NCBI RefSeq assembly: GCF_964355755.1 | Contig: NC_092680.1 | Location: forward strand, 6,301,001-6,365,000 | Reading direction: 5' to 3' | From: Antedon mediterranea | Taxonomy: Eukaryota > Echinodermata > Crinoidea > Comatulida > Antedonidae | DNA length: 64,000 bases | Shown here: piece by piece, positions 1 through 30,579 of the stretch | Layout of the letters: each line of letters starts with the position of its first letter | Position numbering within the stretch: position 1 is the stretch's first letter | Program-made: the position numbers and the translations under genes | Notes under the pieces: model-generated | Told to the model about the DNA's origin: nothing | Database searches by the model: none | Seen by the model: only the letters and a program-made list of their open reading frames with translations

Positions 1-2369
1 TCACTCTCAATTCCGCCTGCTTTCTTTCCGTCGACGACGGACAGTACTTGCCAAAATGTGCATTCTCTTTAGCGGATGTTACTCGTTTCCAGTACAGTCA
101 TTTCGTTGCAATTATGACATTTGAAAGTGGAAACAAGTTTCCAAACGCGAATCGACAGCGAGAGGTGGTATCAGTAGCTATTTTACGCAATTAACTCCGT
201 CAGACAATGAACATTTATAATAAATGTACAATAAAAAAAACAGAAATAGAACGGATATGTGGCCGCCGTTGGCGTACCGTTCTTATTTAGAGTGTTTAAT
301 CGTTTTCGATGGACTGTCACATGAGTTTAAATAATGCTCTATAACAGCAGTTTAGACTTACATTTCCATCAGTGACGCCATTTCAGTAATATCATTGAAC
401 ATGGCGCCATCATGTACGAGTAAGTACCTATAATACGACTTTGTAGCAAATCATTTAGTATAATGTTATATATAAATACAAAGGCACATTGCTGAAAAAA
501 ATGACAATGCTATGGTTATCAATGGCTGGATCTCAATGGAGATACAAAATAAAATAAGTAAAAGCTAAATCAAAACTATAAAGTAAAACAACCAGAAAAG
601 TTAGCAGAGCTTTCGGGCAAAACAGCATCATCAAATTATTCTCAGTACTAACGTAGGGCTTCTATATACTGAACCTCTTAACTATATTTGTTATTTTAAC
701 AATTAAATTAGGTAATCCTGACTCAGTTATTTACTTTAAAAGTGTCTGTCTTTTATAGGAACAAGGTTAAGAATTTACAAATGGTAAATTAACCACAATT
801 TAAAATAATATTATGATAATTATTCAACTTTACTGGAAAGATAAAAAAAGTGTATTCTTCCTTAATTGATTATTATTAAGTGGAAGCTATGTTCTGTATC
901 CAATATCGACCATTTAATGTAACTGTTTAATGTTTGATTAGTGGGAGCTGTGAGAAATTCTTAATTTAATCTTAATTTAAATTCAGAAAACAACAATTCA
1001 TCTTAAAAACAACCATAAACATATAAAGATTTTACTTTTGCCATATTAAATTGTTTAAAATACTCAGTTTGTAGGCCTATAATTATTAAACATTTTTAAG
1101 TTTTAAATTTCTTTTAATTTTTTTCCAATTATTAAAATATTATTCTTGTTCTTATTTTATTTTTGCGATGATTTCAGCGCATTCCAGTATAAAACATAGT
1201 TTAATGAATGCCTACAGTATAATGCCTATAAAAACTCTTTGGTCTAAGTATAATTCTTATTTCCAAGATATAATGTAAGTAAGTTATAGATTTAAATTTC
1301 TGATTAAGCCAAGAAAGCATTTAATTATTAATTAAATCAATGTAATTTTACATGGATTGACTTGAATCAATTCAATCTAAATCGTCATTATAATAATAAT
1401 ACAAGAGTTTATTGCAATTATTTTATTCAGTAAACAAAATCAGTAGTTATACTAAAAATAACTGTTTACTTACCCAATTGAACATTAGTTCGTGCTAACT
1501 ATACATCTTGAAATGAACGAGCGGATTATAAGATGCTGTTGTCTTGTTTAAAAGAAGTATGCGCGTGGTCGAAATGTTTAACAGTAGGCCTAAAGTAAAG
1601 TATCCAGATACGGTACTATTCAGCAACACAGTAGGTGCTTACTAAAACAATGTTGCAATGATAAGTGAAACGTCCACATAAAAAAGTGTATTTATATAGA
1701 AAATGCAAGCATACCTGATTCAGGCTTTTTTCAAACATTACGACTTTCTAAATGCAAGCGCCAAATAATGGATGTTTTATATTTAACCGTTTATGGTGTA
1801 TGATCGATTACAGAAAGATCATCAGTGCAACGTACATTTTGCTCGCGTGCGATACAATACGCCACAACTAATACTTTCCGATGAGCTATACAAGATCTTA
1901 ATTGCCTATGTTCGGTATTAGTTTCTTATGAGTATATATAATTATTATTTTAATTACTAGACATAATAAAATATATATATATATATTTTGAAGCGAGTAA
2001 AATGCGCATGCGCATCCTATTCTCTAAGTTGTTTCAATGGCCTTCTCATTGTGGTTCTGATTCTGACAAAACCAATCAACAACATTTTTTCTGTAAGTCT
2101 CTCAAACGGAATGATTTATGAAAGACAGGTAATTGAAGCTTTGAATCGATTGAGAATGTTAAAATACGCTGAGCCAACACGCTATTAGGGAGACTAAATA
2201 CTTAAATTAACTCGTTGCATTTGAAACTTTTGTGAGCCGGGAAGGTGAAAATTTCCACAGTTCGTGTACAACAAAGCAAGAAACAGCACGAAAAAAAACC
2301 ATTTAATCCATAATGTTTAATCGAAACAAAATATCCCTACTTTATTTTTGGAGTCATTATATGGGGCTG
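1..2369. other. No convincing gene; AT-rich intergenic DNA
   Basis: I see no protein-family match and no long open frame here. There is a TA-dinucleotide run near 1970-1987. A start codon in fair context at 401 is followed by a consensus donor (GTAAGT at 420); this is treated as a weak finding and not as a gene. The first ~100 bases are open on the minus strand but carry no recognisable motif. Confidence 0.5.
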
Positions 2370-3829
2370 CACTGTTAAAAATAAACCTGTATTTTAACGG
2401 TATTCTACTGGCAGCAGCAGGACGCCAGTAAAATACCGTTAAAATACATGGCCTGTTAAACGGTGTATACTGTTAAAATACAGTTTATAAAAAGTTGTTT
2501 TTTAACAATAAACCTGTATTTTAACGGTATTCTACTGGCAGCTGCAGGACGCCAGTAGAACACCGTTAAAATACATGGCCTGTTAAAAGGTGTATACTGT
2601 TAAAATACAGTTTATAAAAAGTTGTTTTTTAACAATAATCCTGTATTTTAACAGTAAAACACAGAGAGCTGGGACGCCAGTAGAAAAATACATTGGCCTG
2701 TTAAATCACAGTACTGTTAAAATAAATTAAACATTCTAATCCTGTATTTTTACGGTAAAATACTAGCAACTAGACGTAACATTAACTGTTTTTAAACAAT
2801 TAAATACTGCAATTCTACAGTCAATTACCGTACAAATACGTTGACTAAAAATGCATTGGCCTGTTAAATTACTGTACAAAGCTGTTAAAATATGGTTTAT
2901 AAAAAACAGGTTTAATCAACAAAATCCTGTTTTTGTACTGAGATGCCAGTAAAAATATAGGATTTAAATGTGTAAAGCAGTTTGTACCAACTGTATTTTA
3001 ACAGTATTATACTTTAGTAATACTGTTAGCTGGGACAGCAGTTAAATACCATAAAAAGGGTCTGTTAAAGTAAAGTAGTGTTGAGTCACATGAAGAATTA
3101 CAGAAAAAAACATTTTTATTTTCTCAAAACTTCAGCTTATGAACAGAAAATGCAAGGTTTCAATGTTACCGTTATTAAATGAACAATTGACAAAGATATA
3201 ATTGTTACTGTATAACTTGTACATAATCATTAACATACTAAAACCAACAATTATCATCATCTAAAATGTAACGGTACATTGATACCTGTGCACAGTATAA
3301 ATAACTTGTACATAATCATTAAAATCTAAAACCAACAATTATTATCATCTAAAATGCAATTCACTGACTGTCTGTACCTGTACAGTATAACCTTGTACAG
3401 AATCATTAACATACTAAAACCAACAATCATCATTATCTAAAATGTAATACGGTACATTAATACCTGTACAGTATAACTTGTACATAATCATTTAAATCTA
3501 AAACCAACAATCATCATCATCTAAAATGCAATTCACTGACTGTATGTAAATGTACAGAATAATTTTGTACATAATCATTAACATACTAAAACCGGGTGTC
3601 TAGAAAACTCAGATCTAGAAAACTCAGATCTCAGATATATCTGAGTTTTCTAGATCTAGAAAAGTCAGATAGATCTAGAAAACTCAGATATCAATTTCTC
3701 GTTAAATAACGGACATTATACAGTAAAACTTATTTTGACGGTCATTCACCATATTTTTACTTACAAACTGTGGAATAACAGTAAATACCGTAAATTCTAA
3801 CTGTGAATTTACAGTTATTTTTAACAGTG
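2370..3829. mobile_element. Non-autonomous DNA transposon with 15-bp perfect terminal inverted repeats
   Basis: The left end reads CACTGTTAAAAATAA (2370-2384) and the right end is its exact reverse complement (3815-3829). Inside the left part is a degenerate tandem array of a ~127-bp unit; copies start near 2384, 2511 and 2637 and decay rightward. The units are built from short motifs such as CTGTATTTTAACGGTA that resemble the termini. From about 3190 to 3600 a second array alternates two related units, both with an ACCAACAAT core. A strong palindrome lies at 3611-3657. No transposase frame is visible, so the element should be non-autonomous. The superfamily is uncertain because no clean target duplication is visible next to the ends. 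Confidence 0.65.
3611..3657. repeat. Perfect 18-bp palindrome within a TCTAGAAAACTCAGA repeat cluster
   Basis: The arm AGATCTAGAAAACTCAGA (3611-3628) is exactly complementary to 3640-3657, with an 11-base loop. The same TCTAGAAAACTCAGAT word recurs in direct orientation just upstream and again near 3673-3690, so the palindrome sits in a small direct and inverted repeat cluster inside the transposon-like block. Confidence 0.85.
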
Positions 3830-5660
3830 TGCGATACAAAAACCAATTTAGGTTTTAAGCACCTTCATGCCGTAGGCCAGTCTAAATGTATTAAACACAG
3901 AGCATTAGTAAAATTACCCGAGACAAAATTGCTTACAAGTATTCGCAAAATGTGTAGTTATTTTACCGGCATATATAAAATAAACTAATTCTTCAACAAT
4001 TTAATAAATTAGTAATTTTACTGTCGAAACGTCAATATGAATATCAAGCTATCAAGCCAGCGTGTTATTATTTGAATACATTTAAATGTTATTTGTTTAG
4101 CCTACTCAAAAAATTCCAGCGTCGGCCAAGCGCCTATGTCATGTACATGAGATTGTAACTAGTTCCAAGACTGGCTATCCCTGATTTCTTTCCCCAAAAA
4201 TATAATTATTCTTTAGTAATGATAATAATAATAATAAATGCGATTACATCAGCGAATAGCGATGTTTTCGGGTTGGTCTTTCCTCACTTTTGAAAAGATA
4301 ATAAAAACGTTGAATTATCGAAAAATACTCACATTTGTTCGTCAAGCTCCTGTGTTTTCTGGAATTTAAAAAAAGTAAGGCAGCCGTTAGGCAATACGAT
4401 TTGTGTTGAATGCAATTGACGTCCGTTTAATGTTATCAAGTATCTCCTATAAAATAACCGACAGGAACATTATGTATACTTTATGCGACAGAGAAAATAG
4501 CTTATGTGTAAACTTGGAAGAAAAAAAGTTAAATTCCACTATAAAAATGTGTAACTCCATGACCATGTTATGCCGTAGTATTATGCCACATCAACTATAC
4601 ACTCATTAATTATTTGTATGTACCGCAGTGGTCATGATTACAAATATCGTGCCAGGCCGTTAAATTTAATGTTTAGCCAAGTCGATCACCTGTCAAATAC
4701 CGGCAATTACACGATTGATTTAAATCACAAAAGCCTGTACATACTCATGTTCCATTGTGTAAAACCACTGTATCAGTCAAAACGCGAGACGTATACGTGA
4801 CGAAGTGAAAATATTTTGTGTTAATCGTCCATTGTAATTATTCTATATAATAATATGTATATTTGTTTTTTACAAATAATTTAATTTTTTTAATAGGGAC
4901 TTTAGCGATGAAGGAGAAGAGAATGTGGGCCGAATAGTTAAAAATTATTTTTTAGAATCTCTTTTTACACAAAATGTTACATAGAGAGGAAATTATTAAA
5001 AAAAAAAATACAATTAAATCGATGAAAACTTTTTTACAAGAGAGATTTCGATATTTTACCGTGTTAGGCCTAGGCCTATAAGAAATAAATGTTTTATCGT
5101 GAACTTGAAATTCAAGCGCTTTATCTGCCAACAGTGTAAGAGAGTATTAGGTGCACTAAATAACGGATGCTTTTAATGTTAATTAAAGGCCTACTCAAGC
5201 TCTATCATTATACCTGGGATTGTGATGTATCGACGTTTTAAAACTGTTTGTTCATGCCTTCTTCTAAAGTATTCGTTTAGGCCTAGTACAAGACCTAATT
5301 TCTTTACTTCAGATTCAATTTTCTTACTTTTGTTTGAGTTTAAACTGGTTACAGAAGGCCTACATCATAGCCTACATCTATAAAATGTACGGTATGTTAT
5401 GTAAATAGAAACATAAATATTTATTATAAAAGAAAAATGCATTTAGAGTAAGTTATTTTTTCCGAAGCAATATGGTAAAAATATAGTTATTTCATCGAGG
5501 ACAGGAAGATGGCGCGGTCTCTCCCTACCTAGGCACTAAAGGCTCTGTCACAGCCTTGGGTCGTTTCCACGACGTCACCATCACCAGATGCATTGATGTT
5601 GCATACTGATGTGTGGTGGAAGCGTACAATTCTGTGGACCCAAAAACACAGTAACTCTAT
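3830..5660. other. Nothing recognisable; intergenic
   Basis: Only short open frames without family resemblance occur here. An acceptor-like TTTTTTAATAG ends at 4896. A small TAGGCCTAGGCCTA cluster lies near 5065-5080. No RNA gene was recognised. Confidence 0.4.
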
Positions 5661-5664
5661 TCCA

Positions 5665-5760
5665 CCAATATTGATCAGCGTGGGATTCGAACCTACAGCA
5701 TTCATGTTTATTAACAATCTGATCATCTTGCTTAACTATGCTTATTTGCCTATTTAGGAC
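5665..5760 (-). repeat. tRNA-derived repeat (SINE head or tRNA relic)
   Basis: On the minus strand this stretch contains GGTTCGAATCC (around 5687-5697), a perfect Pol III B box. It lies about 50 bases after a poor A-box-like segment. The flanking sequence does not fold into a clean cloverleaf, so this is not a functional tRNA. It is best read as a tRNA-derived SINE or tRNA relic. The call rests mainly on the B box. Confidence 0.4.
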
Positions 5761-7355
5761 GTAATGATGAATTACATATGAGGTGCGTATAAATAGACTT
5801 TGTTGTGTCAGATGTTCAGTTACGTAGACCTACTTTGTGGCATAACGGGTAATGCTCTGTTTCGAGTACTATCAGTTGGGTTTCGACTCACTCTACGATA
5901 TTTTTTTCGTTTAAATATGCAAAACAACAATTGGTTTTTCTTAATTGTGGCATTTCGGCAACCGTGTTAGGGCTGAGTTAAGAATATCTTGAAAAATAGA
6001 GCTAACAGGTCCTCATAAATTGCACTTACTTTGAAAATGTCAGGCCTAGGCATAAAAAGTGGCCCTTTCAACCTTTTTGAGGGTACGTTTGAGGGTACCT
6101 CGCCTATGTGTTCGTGTTAGTATCAAGCTAATAAGTGTAAGTTAAGAAATTGTATCATAATTATATCTCTCATCAGGGGAAAATCCAGATAAAGACCTCG
6201 TATTCACAATTTTGCCAAAGGATGATAAAGAAACAACAGACTAGATAAAATTTGAAGTGGGATTATAAATGGGAAATGGACCTTGATTCCTCCTGCCTTT
6301 CTGGATGTTTCCAATTCCAGTTTTGAATTCTCCTGACTAATATTATGAAACTGATATAATGTGGCAGCATGGAATTTACGGCTGTAAACAATTACCTTTA
6401 TTATTGTTTATTTTAATATATGAGGTTCGTTGACATCCACGCTACTATTAATACACTGCATGTTATAATTATAATCGATGTATATATGAACAGTATTAAA
6501 ACGTAAATCTGTATTTCACTTCTAACAAGCTAGATGCGACCTACTTTCTCCATGATTTTACATAGCTGGTGATACTTGTAAAACATAGATCCATCAAAAG
6601 TTAGTATCCGTGCACGTGTAATGTTAGTTGCACCATTAAGAGGCACCTGGTATTTGACGATGGCTTTACAACAATCCGAAATCCAAAAAAAATACGTTCA
6701 GTTGTCTGCCAGAAACAATTTAATGACGTCATAAGGCGTCGTTTTCATAGTATTATGTTCTTTTATCTAACAATTTTCACTTATTATGATCATTTTAAAA
6801 CAATAGCCAGACGCTTTAATAACGCAGAAAGTAGAAAATGTTGTTTTTATTCTCAGACAACTAGTATTAATGTTTGACATTTACATAATAAACTGCCGGC
6901 CCGGTAACGTATACAGCTTAAGTGTATAGGTCGACCATCGCAATTTTATAGCCGGCTTGTGAACAATATTAATATTATAACTTTATCACACCAGGATATC
7001 AGTAGCAGTTTTTCGTTATAATTTTTTTTTTTATAATTTCATTTCTATTTTTCCAGTTTCAAGTGAAAAAAAACGGTAGACTTCCACTTAGGCTAAGTAC
7101 AACATCGACTGATATATGGAAGACCAAATTGGATTTTCAATCTTCTTCTGAAAATCTTTTTTTTAAATAGTCGATCATTTGAGATGTCGATTCATCAAAT
7201 TTCTTTCTTCAGTTCTTTTAACATTACTGTACGCCTAAAAATGTTTTTTGTGGCTTGAAGAGTCATCTACGCTAAAGTCCCTGTTACTTGTTTGAGTTAC
7301 GAAGATTTACCCAAGTACCCTGGCTAACAAGAAACTCAATAATAAAGGAGAGCGG
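5761..7355. other. Intergenic; no gene seen
   Basis: No coding segment is recognised. A second, weaker tRNA-like stretch on the plus strand (about 5829-5898) has GGGTTTCGACTC as a degenerate B box. The rest is AT-rich unique-looking sequence. Confidence 0.4.
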
Positions 7356-7471
7356 GTAAAAACAAGGTCATATACATGGCCGTAGTCGCGTGCTCAAATG
7401 TGCGTTAGTGTTTACCGACCGACCGACCGACCAATCGACCGACATAGTGAGCTGTAGGCCTAGAGTCGCGT
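7356..7471. repeat. Dispersed repeat with a CCGA/CCAA run and GTCGCG ends (copy 1)
   Basis: This copy has AACAAGGTCATATACATGGC, then GTCGCG, then a run of GACC/GACCAA units, then ATAGTGAGCTGTA and a second GTCGCG. The same order is present at 15336-15440 and in part at 52035-52131. Three copies in 64 kb mark it as an interspersed family with an internal tetranucleotide run. No coding capacity is seen. Confidence 0.7.
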
Positions 7472-7739
7472 CTAAAATTAATTAAGGTATTCCAAAATAT
7501 TGGTGTCGTTTTCACACTGCGTACTATATAATGTTAAAGACAAATTGTTAGTTTGTAATTTATCTTTGCAGGATGTCAATAACGTTTTTAGTTGTTTTGG
7601 TCTGACAGATTTGACAATCAACGTGTATCCTTTTATTAGTAATCGATGTTATAGGGGTACTGGTACCCCGACTGGCACTTTATCTCCTACCTTAGGCCTA
7701 GGCCTACTTAGATAATAGTTGTGGTAAACTATTAGATAG

Positions 7740-8369
7740 ACATTACTACAAGCCATTGCACAAGAATGGAAAGACGTTATTAAGTCAAAAAATGAAAATA
7801 CAATACAGGACAAGGTTCAGTCTGCTACTAAATTATGTAAAATAACAAGTAAGCAAATGTATAACTGTTTTATTAGAAAAAAAGGTATAGAACCAAAATG
7901 TCAAATAAAATGGCAGTTGTACTTTAATACTACAATTGATTGGAAATTAACCTGGGAGCGTAAAATAAAATTAAGGATTACAAGCTCAAACAAATTAACT
8001 TTAAGTTACTACATGATTATTCCAACTAGAAAGAGGTTATGTATATGGAAAATTGTAAACATAAACAAATGTCCACAATGCGACTGTGTTGAAGACGATG
8101 CACATTTATTTTTTGAATGTGCGGAAGCAAATAATTTGTGGCTTTACATAAATGAACATACAATAACTAAATTCAATATCGAGGCAAATTTAAAAAATAT
8201 AATACTTGGCACTGGAAATACATATGTAGATCATGTGTTTTCAATTGGTTTGCTAAGCATATACAAAGCTAATGTATTAAAACAACTAAATAAATGGAAA
8301 CATGCCTCACTTCATCATCTCTTTATAAATGAAAAAAATATAAGAAAAAACATATTATCAATGCTATAA
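7740..8369 (+). pseudogene. LINE ORF2 C-terminal fragment with zf-RVT zinc finger
   Basis: The frame is open from 7740, just after a stop at 7737, to a stop at 8367-8369, about 209 codons. It includes the zf-RVT pattern, with W-K-I followed by C-P-Q-C, then E-D-D-A-H-L-F-F-E-C and a W four to six residues later. That pattern lies C-terminal to the reverse-transcriptase domain in LINE ORF2 proteins. The RT catalytic core and endonuclease are absent, so the copy cannot be autonomous. The frame is intact, without stops or shifts, so the insertion may be young. Confidence 0.8.
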
Positions 8370-8683
8370 ACAACAATTATGTATAAAAATAATGAAACGT
8401 ATTACTTACCTGAAAAATTGTATAAATAAAAAAATGAATGTTTTTTTGAAACACTATCCATACGCGTAAGATATAATATTATAAAGTTTATTTTAATGTA
8501 TGTGCAATATTTATATACAGTACTATAAAAAGATTGTTTGTGTGCTGTCTTATATTAACAACTTCTTCTATAATATTATTTTATTATATTATATAATAAT
8601 GAATTTTGTATATACATTATTGAATGAATAAAGATTGAATGAATAAAGATGGGAGAGACCCATAGGCCTAAAAGAAAAAAAAA
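7740..8683 (+). mobile_element. 5'-truncated LINE (non-LTR retrotransposon) 3' end
   Basis: The segment encodes the C-terminal tail of a LINE ORF2 protein and is followed by an A/T-rich 3' UTR. The 3' tail contains two copies of TTGAATGAATAAAGA (about 8619-8648) and an A-run. TATTAGATAG occurs immediately before the open frame (7730-7739) and again after the A-run (8684-8693). This is a credible 10-bp target-site duplication that delimits the insertion. Loss of the 5' end is usual for LINEs. The zinc-knuckle pattern resembles zf-RVT of L1/Tx1-type and related clades; the exact clade is not determined. Confidence 0.8.
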
Positions 8684-8693
8684 TATTAGATAG

Positions 8694-9144
8694 GTAGAAA
8701 AGTTGATTGACAATCAAGCTTGATTAACAAACTAAATGTCTGTTCATGATTAGGTCGGTCAAGATTTAATTTGATGTAAGAAATGTAATTACTGCAGTAT
8801 AATAATAATAATTCAGCATTGAAAAAGGATGTGTCAAAATAGGCCTAGGCCTCCCTACTATAGGCCTTAAGCAAAAATGCAAAGGACCCGAGACTTACTA
8901 ACTAAATATTGGTGGTGAACACAATGTGGCATTAAAAATGTGTAAACACTATTAAAATAACAAATGTTATTATGATTATTTAATATTTAAAAAACAAATT
9001 GAGAACGACAATTTTGAAAATGTTATGTTGAGCTGATTATTATTATGATTATGATTGGGGGAGGGATAGACCGCGGGGTGTGTTGGAGGTGTGTCACTTT
9101 CATGGAGTACGCCCCCTGTCTTGCTCTACTCTCTCTTTTTCATC
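8694..9144 (+). promoter_or_regulatory. Upstream region of ALDH7A1 (probable promoter and 5' UTR)
   Basis: This is the AT-rich stretch before the ALDH7A1 start, becoming more GC-rich near 9055-9120. An upstream ATG at 9102 opens a different frame that overlaps the real start, so it could dampen translation. A pyrimidine-rich run directly precedes the ATG at 9145. No TATA box was identified with confidence. Calling this a promoter is inference from position only. Confidence 0.35.
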
Positions 9145-27047
<17,903 letters not shown>

Positions 27048-27368
27048 TGTAAAAAGATATTGCAATAGACTATAGTAAACTGAAAGGCTGTCTCAACTCA
27101 ACTGATCAGTTACATGCACTGAAATTAACTGATAAAAACAATTTTACAGTCACCAGCAGTGGAGCAAAGTTTATTTCTGTTTGCAGTTCAACTTTAAAAG
27201 TAAATCATTAAAATGAATGTCACAATTTTAATTGTGTAATTTAAGTAAACAGTACTCGATTTAACTAGAAATCATGAAATATATTAATTTACAATTATAT
27301 TAAACTGATCATGACAGTTTTATTCTACTGATAATCCAGTAAGATATCTCATACTGTACTTAACGTAA

Positions 27369-27374
27369 AATAAA
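27369..27374 (+). terminator. Candidate poly(A) signal for ALDH7A1 (proximal)
   Basis: AATAAA lies about 320 bases after the stop codon. A second AATAAA at 27797-27802 is followed by a T-rich stretch. Which is used cannot be told from sequence. Confidence 0.4.
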
Positions 27375-27404
27375 GTGACTATACTATGTATAAGCTTTAT
27401 AGAA

Positions 27405-27550
27405 TGCTAAATAATCCTCTGTACGATAGAGATATGGTAATCCTAAATAATCCTCTGTATGATAGAGATTATGATAATATTCTGTATGATAGAGATTATG
27501 ATAATCCTAAATAATCTGTATGATAGAGATTATGATAATCCTAAATAATC
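27405..27550. repeat. Minisatellite, ~30-36 bp unit
   Basis: Four to five imperfect copies contain TATGATAGAGATTATGATAA followed by TCCTAAATAATC. It probably lies in, or just past, the ALDH7A1 3' UTR. Confidence 0.85.
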
Positions 27551-27802
27551 TTGAATGAAAAATTATGAAATATGATAATAATAGTGTCAAACGAAACCAA
27601 TTCAATTCATTGGACATGCCTTTAAATATGTTTAAATTTAGTTCGATTTGCTGACTTACTGAAATATTGTGATCTTGGATTTCCAGGGTAAATTAGCACA
27701 AGAGGTACACTAACTTTTCTATTTAAAAAAAACAAAACCAAAAAAATTATCCAGTATTATAAATTATTGGGGAATTCTTGAAGAATGCTTGACTGAAATA
27801 AA

Positions 27803-30549
27803 AGGTTTATAAACTATGTTTCTCTATCTTTTTCATTTTATAATAAGTTGTTTGTTTACTATATTTTGTTTATTAATATTGTTGAAAGGTTTGCATAATT
27901 AATAAGCACAGATGTGCAGGTAAATTTAGGTTTGCGGTACTTGCCTAGCATTTTCCAGAAGACGGTTTGTGCAATATCAACCGAAACAACATTCTCAACT
28001 ATATTATTCCTTTTGGAAACACATGGTGTACTGCAAACGCAAACTTATATATTTTTTTAAAACTACAATACTACATTGAAATCTGGTATAGTAGACTTCG
28101 ATGGCTTGGTATGACTACAAGAAGAAGCAATAACTAGTTTTTCATTGGTTGAAGTTTTTTACTTTTCTCGCCCACTGAAAAAGAAATACATCTGATTGGT
28201 CGTTGTTTTGGCAACGTGCTGATGAAGGCTAGGTATGGTTTGGGACTTTGCAAAAGTAAGCAAACAAAAATACAGTTTAGGTTGAATAACCTATTAGAAC
28301 CATTGACGAACTATGCTGTATGTGGAGGGCGGATAATCTACATTATCTGGGCTCTGTAAGTTTGGGAAATTGTTTTCACTGGAAATGTATAAGCTTGCTT
28401 TATATATCAATGCATGGATAATCACAGCTATTCATTTTCTAGCAACTTAGGTGGTTTGAAATGACATCATCGACAATACATTGTTAACAAAAGCTTCTGT
28501 ATTACGCATAATAGAAATCAATACGATTATTTGTTGAATCTTCAGTGAACCGAAAATTCGGTGACCTACGAACGTGAAAAGGCTACAGAACATGTTTACT
28601 AACAGACGATCAACTACACGACTGAGCAACCTAGGCCTATAACGAGATTAAAAGGTATGATTTACAAACTATATCACTGATTTGCGTTCACATTGTTACT
28701 GATATGCTTGTCAATTTGTCAAGCAACACCATGGTTACCCGTGTAAACTGTATTAATGCTATACTTATTGTCTGTGAATACAATACGTTTTATTGTGTAC
28801 GATCCGTATACATGTTATTGTTATGAAGCCTATCTTTAACGTTAGCAAGCATACAAACAGGACATTCTGTTTTTATAATATTCGATGCTCATTAAAATAA
28901 CCCTAAAAATAAATATAAATGTGTTCAGTATTAGGCCTACTGTATTAGCATTTAGTTATGATTATAATTTACTATTCAGGATCCCGATTGATTGTATACT
29001 AAATGCGAGCCTTCTTCTGTAGGAAACGCATAAACATGTTGATAATTTCTGTAGTAATTGAATAAAATAATTATAATAATTATATGAGCGTAATATATGA
29101 ATACATTCAGCTTGCTTAGAAAGTCAATTGATAGCGTATATTCTGCGACATATTGTATTAAGCACGTCATTAAAAAATAATGGCATTTTTAATACAAACA
29201 AAAAAATGCTGTGCCATCTCTCATATTTTGATGTATGGCCTACTATTACGATATAACAGAATTATTAATTTAGTTGCCAAACCAAGAAAAAATGTCTCCA
29301 TGTAGAAACCTATTCAACTAAAAAAACAATTGTTTACTAGGCCTAATAACTTTGTTGACTAAGTTACCGTAGGATCTTACTATTATTACTATTGATTTTT
29401 AGGGTGAACTCAGCACGTGTAATGAAATAATGATTGATGATTCAACACTACTTAAAAATAATGTTTTGATTTACCAACTTCGCTTTGAAAATCTCGCTAA
29501 CCAATATCGAACGCCGAATTCATAGGCCTAATTCGTCAGTTACACCACGCAGTATGTTACAATTAAAAGGCCTACCTAAAAATAAAAATCATGCCAGAAG
29601 TATCTTTCTGTTTTTCAAATCACACTGCGTTTGCCTTTATTAAAGTTAAAATACATCTTTTCAATAGCTGAATTGTTTACATGTTTATAGGCGTGGAAAT
29701 AAAAGATCTAATGAACATTTCCTGAAGCTGAATTATTGAAAAGCTCTCTACTTTAATCTCAACTTCACTCTAATCGGAACTTCTACTATTTTTTCGCGGA
29801 ATAATGTTTTTATCCATGTTTTAATGTAACTGCATAGTTGACTTGTTACTTTATCAATGGAAATGCAATTTACCCAAAACACTCAATACGATTTCAATCT
29901 CAAAATCTGTAAATTAAAAAAAAAATTTAGCAAGAGGTTGTTCGAACTTCTAAAATACCGTAAATGTCGGTCTAATAACACCTCTATAATAAATCAATAC
30001 AACGTAATTGAATAAGTATATTACATTTAGTAACTGTTTAAATTTACATTTAATGAACAATGTAGGAGTCTTTTGATGCACCTGTGTTTTTCTACATCAA
30101 TACACAATTAGAAAAAAGGGAAGTTTACAATTTCAAAATCAATCAATTCAAACAAAATCGATGTGGTTCATTAATAGTTACTCAAGCTAATGTTCCCCCC
30201 TTGATACTTATTTAAGGTAGGTATGTTCAGTCCATGTGTAAAACTGCAATCGTATAGGACAAAACACATGAGCTAAGCAAATTTACCGAAGAAACGGCCG
30301 TATTTATTGCAGTTGACATAGATGTGACTATGGTATGATAAGAACAATGTTACGTCAATTAGGCCTATTGTTGGATTAAGTCGAGCCTGTTTGATTTATT
30401 ATTAAAAGCTATTGTTGCAGATGTTCTCAGATCTTTTAATTTAGTCACAAGTGGACAGACCACTTAGACCATCCTACACCCGATAATCCCTCTTGTGTTT
30501 AATACTGTTAAGGCCTATATAATGACATTTTATAACGTTCTTTGTGCAG
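27803..30549. other. Intergenic between ALDH7A1 and the KLHL gene
   Basis: No coding family is recognised. Scattered TAGGCCTA words occur. A T/G-rich run ending in GCAG at 30549 looks like the acceptor for the KLHL coding exon, so a non-coding first exon of that gene is probably somewhere in this interval; I could not place it. Confidence 0.4.
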
Positions 30550-30579
30550 GTCATACTGTGATGTGTTCAGCTAGCAGAA

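Noticed and set aside
1-102. Open minus-strand frame at the left edge (reads NAHFGKYCPSS then ERKQAELRV)
   Set aside because: It looks weakly protein-like but is short, has no clear acceptor and no family match, and may continue outside the window.
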